Part shown: piece after piece, positions 1-7,500 of the stretch
Numbering within the stretch: position 1 is the first letter of the stretch
Layout: each line of letters starts with the position of its first letter
Origin: an uncultured Actinoplanes sp.
GTDB lineage: Bacteria; Actinomycetota; Actinomycetes; Mycobacteriales; Micromonosporaceae
Direction: 5' to 3'
Assembly: GCF_934643405.1 (NCBI RefSeq)
Contig: NZ_CAKUCL010000004.1
Coordinates: 6,872-70,871, forward strand
Length of the DNA: 64,000 bases
The notes under the pieces: generated by a model
Told to the model about the DNA's origin: nothing
The model's database searches: none
The model's input: only the letters and a program-made list of their open reading frames with translations
Program-made: the position numbers and the translations under genes

Positions 1-333
1 GACCCGGCTGATCACCGCGCCGGTGATGTCCGCACAGCCCGCCACCACCCGCTCCGGACCGACGTCGACACCGATCACGTGCGCACTACCCGGAGTGACG
101 GCGTAGAGCTGCGCATTCGGACCGCGACCGCCGGCCTGCTCGCCGACCCGCCGGACCAGCCCGCGCTGCTCCAGCCGCTCCACCAGCTGCGACGCGGTCA
201 CCTTGCTCAACCCGGTCATCTCGCCGAGCTGCGCCCGGGTGAGCGGACCTCGCGCGAGCAGCAGTTCCAGCGCCGCGCGATCGTTGAGAGCGCGCAGCAG
301 CCGGGGCGTACCCGGTAGGCGGGTGGCGGCCAT
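1..333 (-). CDS. ROK-family transcriptional regulator, N-terminal part (cut by the window edge)
   Basis: The 111 codons visible encode an N-terminal winged helix-turn-helix (roughly residues 25-65, including LTRAQLGEMTGLSKVTASQL) followed by the start of the sugar-kinase-like ROK fold (VIGVDVGPERVVAGCADITG). Such NagC/XylR-type proteins repress sugar or amino-sugar genes and respond to a sugar ligand bound in the kinase-like domain. The ATG at 333 is preceded by AGGGGA at a good distance, which supports this start. The gene is divergent from a beta-N-acetylhexosaminidase, and a 15-bp palindrome lies 20 bp upstream of the start, so control of the hexosaminidase and of itself is a reasonable inference. 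The ligand-binding part lies outside the window. Confidence 0.88.
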   Translation of the reverse strand, partial: MAATRLPGTPRLLRALNDRAALELLLARGPLTRAQLGEMTGLSKVTASQLVERLEQRGLVRRVGEQAGGRGPNAQLYAVTPGSAHVIGVDVGPERVVAGCADITGAVISRV

Positions 334-352
334 AACAGAGTCCCCTAGTATT

Positions 353-367
353 TAGGATTGTTTCCTA
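353..367. promoter_or_regulatory. Probable ROK operator, TAGGA-N5-TCCTA
   Basis: A perfect inverted repeat, TAGGATTGTTTCCTA, lies between the divergent ROK regulator (start 333) and the hexosaminidase (start 507). Actinobacterial ROK regulators commonly bind A/T-centred palindromes with AGGA/TCCT-type arms. Its place just upstream of the regulator start fits autoregulation; control of the hexosaminidase is inferred. Confidence 0.5.
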
Positions 368-506
368 TAAGGTTAGCGAGCGCGTTTTATGTAGCCGCAG
401 CGTAACGGTCGGCACCGTCGCCCACCGCAGCGCCGCGGATCGACTCTGGGCGATCATGGCAGCTCGCGAGCCGCCGAGACCAGAGTTGCGTCACCGGAAG
501 GACACC

Positions 507-1964
507 ATGGCGATCGACCCGGGGCTCCGCCGCCTCGCCCTAGGCACCCTGCTGGCCGCGTTCCCCGGCCGGACCGCACCCGATTGGGCGGTGCGCCTGC
601 TCGACGAAGGCCTCGCCGGGCACACCCTCTTCGGCCAGAACATCGGCGCCGCGCCGCAGGTCGCCGAGCTGACCGCGTCGCTGCGGACCGGCCGCCCCGA
701 CGCGCTCATCGCGATCGACGAGGAGGGCGGCGACGTCACCCGTCTCGCCCACCGGACCGGCAGTCCATACCCCGGGAACGCCGCCCTGGGTGCGGTCGAC
801 GACCCGGATCTCACCCGGTCGGTCTACGCGGCGATCGGCGCGGACCTGGCCGGCGCCGGCGTGAACCTCGACCTGGCGCCCACGGTCGACGTCAACACGG
901 CCGACGACAACCCGGTCATCGGCACCCGCTCGTTCGGCGCGACGCCGTCGCTGGTCGCCCGGCATGCGGGTGCGGCGATCACCGGCCTCCAGTCGACCGG
1001 CGTCGCCGCGTGCGCGAAGCACTTCCCCGGTCACGGCGCCACGGTCACCGATTCGCACCTCGCGTTGCCGATCGTGGACGTGCCGCTGGACCTGCTGCGT
1101 TCCCGGGACCTGCCGCCCTTCGCCGCCGCGATCGCCGCCGGCACGCAGGCCATCATGACGGCCCACATCCGGGTGCCCGCGCTGACCGGCGACGATCCGG
1201 CGACCTTCAGCCCCCGTGCGCTGATCTCGCTGCTGCGCGCCGAATACTCCTTCGACGGCGTGATCATCACGGACGCTCTGGAGATGAAGGGCGCGGCCGC
1301 GGCGGCGGGCGGAATTCCCGAGGCTTCCGTACGGGCGATGGCCGCGGGCGCCGACCTGCTGTGCATCGGCGCGGACGTCGACGAGGAGCTGACCCTCGCG
1401 GTGGCGTCCGCCCTGGTGGGTGCCGTCGAGGACGGGCGGTTGCCGCTGTCCCGCCTGGAGGACGCAGCCCGGCGTACGGCGTCGATGGCCGCGTGGGCGG
1501 CAACCCCTCGCGGCGTGGCCTCCCGCGACGCCGACCTGGGTTTCGCCGCCGCCCGCCGCGCGGTGCGGGTCGAGGGCTCACTGGCGGATCTGGCGTCGCC
1601 GCTGGTGGTGCAGCTGGTGTCGGGCTTCTCCATCGCCGAGGGGCGGGTGCCGTGGGGCTTGGCCCCGCACGTGAACGGCACCGAGCAGATCGAGGTGGTG
1701 GCCGCCGAGGCGTCGCCCGACGAGCTGAGGTCCCGGGCCGGCGCACGCCCGATCGTCGTGGTCGGCAGGCACACCCACCGCTCCCCGGCCGGCCGTGCCT
1801 TGATCGAGTCCTTGGCCGAGACCCACCCTCTGGCAGTGGTCGAGATGGGCTGGCCGTCATCGTGGCGCCCGGCACACGCGCGGGCCTTCGTGACCACGCA
1901 CGGCTCCAGCTTCGCGAACGGCCGGGCCGCGGCCGAGGCCTTGGGCATCGCAGCCCGACTCTGA
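507..1964 (+). CDS. nagZ: Glycoside hydrolase family 3 beta-N-acetylhexosaminidase (NagZ type)
   Basis: This enzyme cleaves terminal N-acetylhexosamine residues, most likely from peptidoglycan or chitin fragments. The GH3 TIM barrel is clear: KHFPGHG begins at Lys171 and is followed by D182-S-H184, the loop that carries the His/Asp acid-base pair of NagZ enzymes. ITDALEM holds the predicted nucleophile Asp256. After the barrel (to about residue 340) a C-terminal alpha/beta region of about 140 residues remains. No signal peptide is seen, so it is predicted to be cytoplasmic. The ATG at 507 is preferred over an in-frame ATG at 456 because GGAAGG sits 5-10 bases before it. It is divergent from a ROK regulator, which suggests induction by amino sugars. 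Other GH3 beta-glycosidases are less likely because of the DSH loop. Confidence 0.87.
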   Translation: MAIDPGLRRLALGTLLAAFPGRTAPDWAVRLLDEGLAGHTLFGQNIGAAPQVAELTASLRTGRPDALIAIDEEGGDVTRLAHRTGSPYPGNAALGAVDDPDLTRSVYAAIGADLAGAGVNLDLAPTVDVNTADDNPVIGTRSFGATPSLVARHAGAAITGLQSTGVAACAKHFPGHGATVTDSHLALPIVDVPLDLLRSRDLPPFAAAIAAGTQAIMTAHIRVPALTGDDPATFSPRALISLLRAEYSFDGVIITDALEMKGAAAAAGGIPEASVRAMAAGADLLCIGADVDEELTLAVASALVGAVEDGRLPLSRLEDAARRTASMAAWAATPRGVASRDADLGFAAARRAVRVEGSLADLASPLVVQLVSGFSIAEGRVPWGLAPHVNGTEQIEVVAAEASPDELRSRAGARPIVVVGRHTHRSPAGRALIESLAETHPLAVVEMGWPSSWRPAHARAFVTTHGSSFANGRAAAEALGIAARL

Positions 1965-1994
1965 CGGCTCCTCAACCCGGCGGCCCGCCGGACC

Positions 1995-2264
1995 GGCGCC
2001 AATCCCCACACCCGCACCGCCACCGCCGCGCGTGGGGACCACGGCCCTTTAGGAGGGCGCCAATCCCCACACCCGCGCCGGCGCCGCCACGTGTGGGGAC
2101 CACGGCCCTCCAGGACGGCGCCACTCCCCACACCAACGCCGCCACCGCCACGCGTGGGGACCACGACCCTCCAGGAGGGCGCCACTCCCCACACCGCACC
2201 GCCACCGCCACGCGTGGGGACCACGGCCCTCCAGGACGGCGCTACTCCCCACACGCGCGCCGCC
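1995..2264. repeat. Tandem array of about 4.5 copies of a 61-bp unit with internal inverted repeats
   Basis: Units begin at GGCGCC (or GGCGCT) at 1995, 2056, 2117, 2178 and 2238, giving periods of 61, 61, 61 and 60 bp. The last unit is incomplete and decays after about 2264. Each unit holds a potential hairpin, TCCCCACAC then about 18 variable bases then GYGTGGGGA, and most carry a second short palindrome, CCCTCCAGGAGGG or a variant. The array fills most of the 522-bp gap between the hexosaminidase stop and the next gene. It may act as a transcription barrier or be a dispersed repeat family. The rest of the gap (2265-2418) shows nothing recognisable. Confidence 0.8.
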
Positions 2265-2418
2265 AACCGTCAGGCGGGAGGCTCCGGGCCGCCAATCCCC
2301 CGCCGTTGGATCATCGCAGTCGGCCGAGGGATCACCGGCCCGTCGCCCCCCATGCCGCACCCGGCCGGAGAATCACCGAGCCGCCTCCGATCGCGCCGCT
2401 TTCCACACCGACCCGCTC

Positions 2419-2447
2419 TTGAACGCGTTCAACAAACCCTCTATGGT
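2419..2447 (+). promoter_or_regulatory. Promoter with embedded operator for the membrane protein-DCC-TetR operon
   Basis: TTGAACGCGTTCAA (2419-2432) is a perfect 14-bp palindrome. Its first six bases read as a -35 element (TTGAAC), followed after exactly 17 bp by TATGGT (2442-2447) as a -10 element. A protein bound to the palindrome would cover the -35 region. A second identical palindrome lies 43 bp downstream. Confidence 0.6.
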
Positions 2448-2461
2448 CATTCCGACGGAAG

Positions 2462-2475
2462 TTGAACGCGTTCAA
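2462..2475 (+). promoter_or_regulatory. Second operator copy, TTGAACGCGTTCAA, in the 5' leader
   Basis: This is an exact second copy of the 14-bp palindrome, placed between the predicted transcription start and the ribosome binding site AAAGGGGGAG of the first gene. The 43-bp centre-to-centre spacing is about four helical turns, which would allow two dimers to bind on the same face. The last gene of the operon encodes a TetR regulator, the obvious candidate binder. Confidence 0.6.
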
Positions 2476-2486
2476 AAGGGGGAGCG

Positions 2487-2915
2487 GTGGACCCGAAGGT
2501 TTGGATGTACCTGGTCTATCTCACGATCAGCGTGGGGCTCACGATCTGGGTGGCCACCACCCTGTCCCGGAACGGGCTCGTGTTCCTGGTGGACGTCTTC
2601 GCGGACGAGAAGCTTGCGCGGGCCGTCAACCAGCTGCTCGTGATGGGGTTCTACCTGCTGAACCTCGGCTACGTGACGGTGACCATGCGGGCGGCGCAGA
2701 TGATCTCGGACACGAGCAGGGCGCTGGAGACGCTGTCGCTGAAGGTCGGGCTTGTGCTGCTGGTGCTCGGGGTTCTGCACTTCTGCAACGTGTTCTTCCT
2801 GGGGCGCTACCGCCGTAGCCGTATGCGGCAGCAGTTTGCGGCCTCCATGCCGCCGATGCCGCCGGCCGGCCGGCTGCCGGGGCAGCCGCAGATGCCGCCA
2901 CCGGCGCAGGCATGA
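2487..2915 (+). CDS. Small integral membrane protein, first gene of a TetR-controlled operon
   Basis: A 142-residue protein with three predicted membrane segments: about residues 6-25 (YLVYLTISVGLTIWVATTL), 47-68 (LLVMGFYLLNLGYVTVTM) and 85-107 (KVGLVLLVLGVLHFCNVFFL). A Met/Pro-rich cytoplasmic tail follows (PPMPPAGRLPGQPQMPPP). I do not recognise a named family. The GTG start at 2487 has AAAGGGGGAG just upstream. Its stop overlaps the ATG of the DCC oxidoreductase (ATGA), so the two are translationally coupled, and a TetR regulator follows. The context suggests a membrane function linked to the DCC protein, possibly in redox or lipid stress; that is inference. Confidence 0.75.
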   Translation: MDPKVWMYLVYLTISVGLTIWVATTLSRNGLVFLVDVFADEKLARAVNQLLVMGFYLLNLGYVTVTMRAAQMISDTSRALETLSLKVGLVLLVLGVLHFCNVFFLGRYRRSRMRQQFAASMPPMPPAGRLPGQPQMPPPAQA

Positions 2916-3349
2916 CCGACGGGGGTGAACGTCCCGGCCAAGTCGGGACGTTCACGGTTCTTTACGACGCGGGGTGCCCGATCTGCCGGGCCGCACGACG
3001 GTGGCTGGCGAGCCGGCCCCAGATCGTGCCGCTGTCGTTCGTGGCGGCCGGGTCGGCGGAGGCCCGGGAGCGGTTCCCTGCACTCGATCACGCGGCGACG
3101 TTGCGGGATCTCACGGTGATCGCCGACGACGGCTCGTACTACGTGGGCGACGCCGCCTGGGTCGCCTGCCTGTGGGCGTCGGTGGATTACCGGCGTACGG
3201 CGGAGATGATCTCCTCGCCGAAGCTGCTACCCACCGCCCGGCGGATCATCGCGGCCGCGTCGAGGGTCCGGGAGATGACGCGCTCGCCGGGGCCGGACGC
3301 GGCCTGGGCGGCGGACTACGGTGGCGCATGTGACGACCGCTGCCACTGA
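2912..3349 (+). CDS. DCC-family thiol-disulfide oxidoreductase (DUF393)
   Basis: The family signature is present near the N-terminus: LYDAGCPICRAARRWL, matching the YDG/A-x-CPxC pattern of DUF393 proteins with two redox-active cysteines. The protein (145 residues) has a compact alpha/beta thioredoxin-like layout and no signal peptide. Members are thought to be thiol-disulfide oxidoreductases, but their substrates are mostly unknown. It overlaps the preceding membrane protein by 4 bases. Its 3' end overlaps the start region of the TetR gene. An unusual Cys (GGACDDRCH) lies at the extreme C-terminus. The family assignment is firm; the physiological role is not known. Confidence 0.85.
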   Translation: MTDGGERPGQVGTFTVLYDAGCPICRAARRWLASRPQIVPLSFVAAGSAEARERFPALDHAATLRDLTVIADDGSYYVGDAAWVACLWASVDYRRTAEMISSPKLLPTARRIIAAASRVREMTRSPGPDAAWAADYGGACDDRCH

Positions 3350-4331
3350 CCCCGCCGAGCCGACACCCGGCACCCACCCCGGGACCGCGAGCGAGGCGGA
3401 GGGCGGCGCCGCGACCGAGGCGGAGGGCGGCGCCGCGAGCGAGGCGGAGGGCGGCGCCGCGACCGAGGCGGAGGGCGGCGCCGCGACCGAGGCGGAGGGA
3501 GGCGCCGCGACCGAGACCGTGCCGCAGGAGGACAGCGGCGCCGCGAACGAGGCAGGAAACGGCGCCGGGAACGAAGCCACGCGCGGCACCGCGAGGGAGG
3601 CCACGAGCGACGCCGCGAACGTAGCCGCAAGCGGCGCTGGGAGTGAGGGCGGCGGGGACGACAAACGCCGGCGCGCCCGCGGGGAGCAGACGCGGCAACT
3701 GATTCTTGAGACGGCACTGCGGCTGTTCCGGGAGCGCGGATACGCCGAGACCACCATGCGGGGCATCGCCAAGGAGGCGGGCGTCGCGGTCGGCAACGCG
3801 TACTACTACTTCGACTCCAAGGAACACCTGATCCAAGGGTTCTATGACCAGAACCAGATGGCGCATCGGGTCGCTGCCGACGGCGTACTCAATCGGGAGA
3901 AGGACTTCGCGGGGCGGCTACGGGGTGTGTTGCATGCCGGGATCGACGTCAACGCTCCGTACCACTCGTTCGCCGCGACGTTCTTCAAGAGCGCGGCCGA
4001 GCCGTCGTCGCCGTTGAGCCCGTTCTCGCGTGAGTCGTCGCCGGCCCGGGAGGCGGCGATCGGGATCTTCCGGGACGTCGTCGAGGGTTCAACCGCCAAG
4101 CTCGACCCGGAACTGCGCCGTGAGCTGCCGGAACTTCTCTGGCTCGGCTGGATGGGCGTGGTCCTCTTCTGGGTCCACGACAAGTCGCCCGACCAGCGCC
4201 GCACCCGCCGGCTGATCGACGGCGTCGTGCCGCTCATCGACCGCCTGGTCAGTTTGTCCAGATTACGGGTTTTGCGCCCGGCGCTCCGCCAGGTCCTGGC
4301 CTTGATCGACACGGTACGCCACGACGACTGA
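3330..4331 (+). CDS. TetR-family regulator with a long repetitive acidic N-terminal extension
   Basis: The first 110 or so residues are low complexity and acidic, built mainly from the 8-residue repeat EAEGGAA(T/S), then less regular Ala/Glu/Gly/Asn sequence. A standard TetR DNA-binding domain follows (TRQLILETALRLFRERGY, then GIAKEAGVAVGNAYYYFDSKEHL), and then a helical ligand and dimerisation domain of about 150 residues. Usual TetR proteins are about 200 residues; this one is 333. GTG at 3330 is chosen (GGTGG upstream); GTG at 3321 is possible. It is the last gene of an operon that starts at two identical palindromes, so autoregulation is likely. The effector is unknown. The extension may tune stability or multivalent contacts; this is inferred. 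Confidence 0.85.
   Translation: MTTAATDPAEPTPGTHPGTASEAEGGAATEAEGGAASEAEGGAATEAEGGAATEAEGGAATETVPQEDSGAANEAGNGAGNEATRGTAREATSDAANVAASGAGSEGGGDDKRRRARGEQTRQLILETALRLFRERGYAETTMRGIAKEAGVAVGNAYYYFDSKEHLIQGFYDQNQMAHRVAADGVLNREKDFAGRLRGVLHAGIDVNAPYHSFAATFFKSAAEPSSPLSPFSRESSPAREAAIGIFRDVVEGSTAKLDPELRRELPELLWLGWMGVVLFWVHDKSPDQRRTRRLIDGVVPLIDRLVSLSRLRVLRPALRQVLALIDTVRHDD
3387..3506 (+). repeat. Five in-frame 24-bp tandem repeats inside the TetR gene
   Basis: Units start at 3387, 3411, 3435, 3459 and 3483, each close to GCGASCGAGGCGGAGGGCGGC plus GCC, and encode (T/S)EAEGGAA. Differences are mostly single bases (GCGAGC/GCGACC alternation, GGC/GGA). Because the unit is a multiple of three, changes in copy number would keep the frame and alter only the linker length. 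Confidence 0.9.
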
Positions 4332-4497
4332 TCACGATGAGTGCCCGACAGTAAAATTACGGTGCGTGAGATATCGGGCTGCAATCCCCCATGAACGGGT
4401 CAAAACCAGCTGTCCGAACGGCCAATTCGGCCACCCAGCGCTTCCACCTCCACCAAGCCAGCACGTAGCGTGACAACAGCAGGTGGATCTGGGGACG

Positions 4498-4553
4498 GTG
4501 GGCCGGGACGCGGCATACGGATTTCGGGAGCAATCCGCCGCGGCCCGGCCCAC
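4498..4553 (-). terminator. Strong hairpin terminator between gdh and the TetR operon
   Basis: GTGGGCCGGG-A-CGCGGC (4498-4514) pairs with GCCGCG-G-CCCGGCCCAC (4537-4553): a 17-bp stem with one mismatch and a 22-nt loop. It lies 20 bases beyond the glutamate dehydrogenase stop and could also stop transcription from the convergent TetR operon. There is no clear T-tract, as is common in high-GC actinobacteria. The rest of the 4332-4573 interval shows nothing else. Confidence 0.7.
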
Positions 4554-4573
4554 GCTGCGCTCACGTGATGCGA

Positions 4574-7500
4574 TCAGACCGCCGCCGACGTCTTGACCAG
4601 CGTCCGGATCTGACGCAGCAGCACCGACAACGCCGCCAGCTCGGCCGGTGTCTCGGACACGTCGCCCATCGCGTTCGAGGCCCGCGCGATCGACGCCGCG
4701 TTCAACCGCTCCCACTCCGACACCCGGTCGTCGGCCTCGGCGGACTGCGGGGTCGAGTTGAGAACTTCCGCGGTCAGCGCCGCTAGCGCCGCGTACAGGT
4801 CGTACCGCAACGCCATCCGCGCCAGCGTCTGCCACCGGTCGTCCCGCGGCAGGCGCGAGATCAGCGACAGTAGCTGGTCGATCTGGAAGCGCTCGGACAG
4901 GACGAAGTAGACCTGCGCCACCTCCATGATCGGCCGGTCCACCGACGCGCCGACCTCCAGCACGTCGAGCAGGCCGAAGCCGTAGTTCACCCAGGTCACC
5001 CGCTCGGCCACGGCCATCGGCACGCCCTTGTCGACGAGCGTGGCGATGTGCTCGTCCATCGACCGGCGCTCGATGCCGACCAGCACCGACGGCAACTGCG
5101 GCAACAGCTCCTGCACGCCGGGGCGCAGCTTGACGATCTCCCCGGCCACATCGATCGGGGACCGCCGGGTACTCGCCAGCCAGCGGACCGCCCGGTCGAG
5201 CAGCCTCCGCGACTCCAGGAACACCAGCGTCTGCGCCGCCGTCGGAACCTGGTTGTCCAGCTCCTCGGCGGCCCGCCAGATCTCCTCGAGCCCGAACACC
5301 TCGCGGACCACCACGAACGCCCGGATCACGTCGGCCGCGGACGCCCCGCTCTCCTCCATGGCGCGGTACACGAACGACGTACCGCCGCGGTTGACCACCT
5401 CGTTGACCAAGACCGTACTGATGATCTCCCGCCGCAGGCGGTGGCCGGCCATCCGGGTGCCGCAGCGGTCGCGCAGCGGCGTCGGGAAGTACTTGGCCAG
5501 CACGTCGTTGGTCCAGGGCTCGTCGACCAATTCGTCGGCGAGGACGGCACGCTCCAGACTGATCTTCACGTACGCCAGCAGGACCGCGAACTCCGGAGCG
5601 GTGAGCCCCTCGCCCGCCTCGCCGCGCGCCTTCAGCTCCGCGTCCGTCGGCAAGGCCTCCAGCTCGCGGTTGAGCTGGCCGCTCTTCTCCAGGTCGTTGA
5701 GCATCCGGCGGTGGACCGGCAGCAGCGAGTGCGCCTGCGCCCGCGCGTTGCCCAGCGCGAACGCCTGCTCGTAGTTGTCCCGCAGCACCAGCGCCGCGAC
5801 CTCGTCGGTCATCGCGGCCAGCAGCTCGTCGCGTTCCGGCAGGGTCATCTCGCCGTCGGTGACCGCCCCGCCCAGCAGGATCTTGATGTTGACCTCGTGG
5901 TCCGAGCAGTCCACCCCGGCGGTGTTGTCGATGAAGTCGGTGTAGATCCGGCCGCCGGTGCGGGCGAACTCGATCCGCCCGCGCTGGGTGAGACCCAGGT
6001 TGCCGCCCTCGCCGACCACCTTCACCCGCAGCTGCGCCCCGTTGATCCGGATCGCGTCGTTGGCCTTGTCGCCGACGTCCGCGTGGGACTCCGACGACGC
6101 CTTGACGTACGTGCCGATGCCGCCGTTGAACAGCAGGTCGACCGGGGCGCGCAGGATCGACCGCATCAGCTCGACGGGGCTGATCGTCGTCGCGTCGCCG
6201 AGGTCGAGAGCCGCTCGCACCTCCGGCGAGACCGGAATCGACTTGGCGGTACGGGGATACACCCCACCGCCGGGCGACAGAAGCGACTTGTCGTAGTCGT
6301 CCCACGACGATCGCGGGAGATCGAACAGCCGGCGCCTCTCCTGGAACGACACGGCCGGGTCCGGCGAGGGGTCGAGGAAGATGTGCCGGTGGTCGAAGGC
6401 GGCCACCAGCCGGATGTGCGGCGAGAGCAGCATGCCGTTGCCGAAGACGTCGCCGGACATGTCGCCGACGCCCACCACGGTGAAGTCCTGCGTCTGGGTG
6501 TCCACGCCGAGGTCGCGGAAGTGCTTCTTGACCGACTCCCACGCGCCGCGGGCGGTGATGCCCATCTTCTTGTGGTCGTAACCGGCCGAGCCGCCGCTGG
6601 CGAACGCGTCGCCCAGCCAGAAGTCCTTCTTGACCGAGATCTCGTTCGCGATGTCACTGAACGTGGCGGTGCCCTTGTCGGCCGCGACCACCAGGTACGG
6701 GTCGTCGCCGTCGTGCCGGACCACGTCCACCGGCGGCACGATCTTGCCACTGTGGATGTTGTCGGTGACGTCCAGCAGCGCGGTGATGAAGCGCTTGTAG
6801 CACTCCACCGCCTCGTCCCGGTCCCCCGGCTTCTGCTTGAGCACGAAGCCGCCCTTCGCGCCCACCGGCACGATCACCGCGTTCTTGACCATCTGCGCCT
6901 TGACCAGGCCGAGGACCTCGGTCCGGAAGTCCTCCCGGCGGTCGGACCAGCGCAGACCGCCGCGGGCTACGGCGCCGAAGCGCAGGTGCACGCCCTCGAA
7001 CCGCGGCGAGTACACGAAGATCTCGTACTTGGGCCGGGGTTGCGGCAGGTCGGGGATGGACTGCGGGTCGAGCTTGAAGGCCACGTACGACTTCGGCCGC
7101 CCGTCCGGGCCGCGCTGGAAGAAGCTGGTCCGCAGCGTCGCCTGGATCAGCGTCAGGTACGAGCGCAGGATCCGGTCCTGGTCGAGGCTCTCCACCTCGT
7201 CCAGCAGCTCGGTGATCCGTTCGCCGAGCTCGGCGGCCAGCTTGGTGCGCTCCTGCTCGCCGGCCTCCAGCCGGGGCGAGAACCGCGTCTCGAAGAGCCG
7301 CACCAGCAGGCGGGCGATCTCCGGGTAGGCGATGAAGGTCGATTCCATGTAACGCTGGGTGAAGACGGTGCCGGCCTGCCGCTGATATTTCGCGTACGCC
7401 CGGAGCACCACCACCTGCCGCCAGGTGAGCCCGGCCCGCAGCACCAGCTCGTTGAAGCCGTCCACCTCGGCCTCGCCCCGCCAGGCGGCCGCGAACGCGT

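Noticed and set aside
1995..2264. The repeat array as a CRISPR array
   Set aside because: The whole 61-bp unit is repeated, including the would-be spacers, which differ by only a few bases; no cas genes are present.
4332..4497. A tRNA or small RNA gene between the TetR gene and the gdh terminator
   Set aside because: No cloverleaf, promoter or conserved hairpin other than the terminator could be made out.
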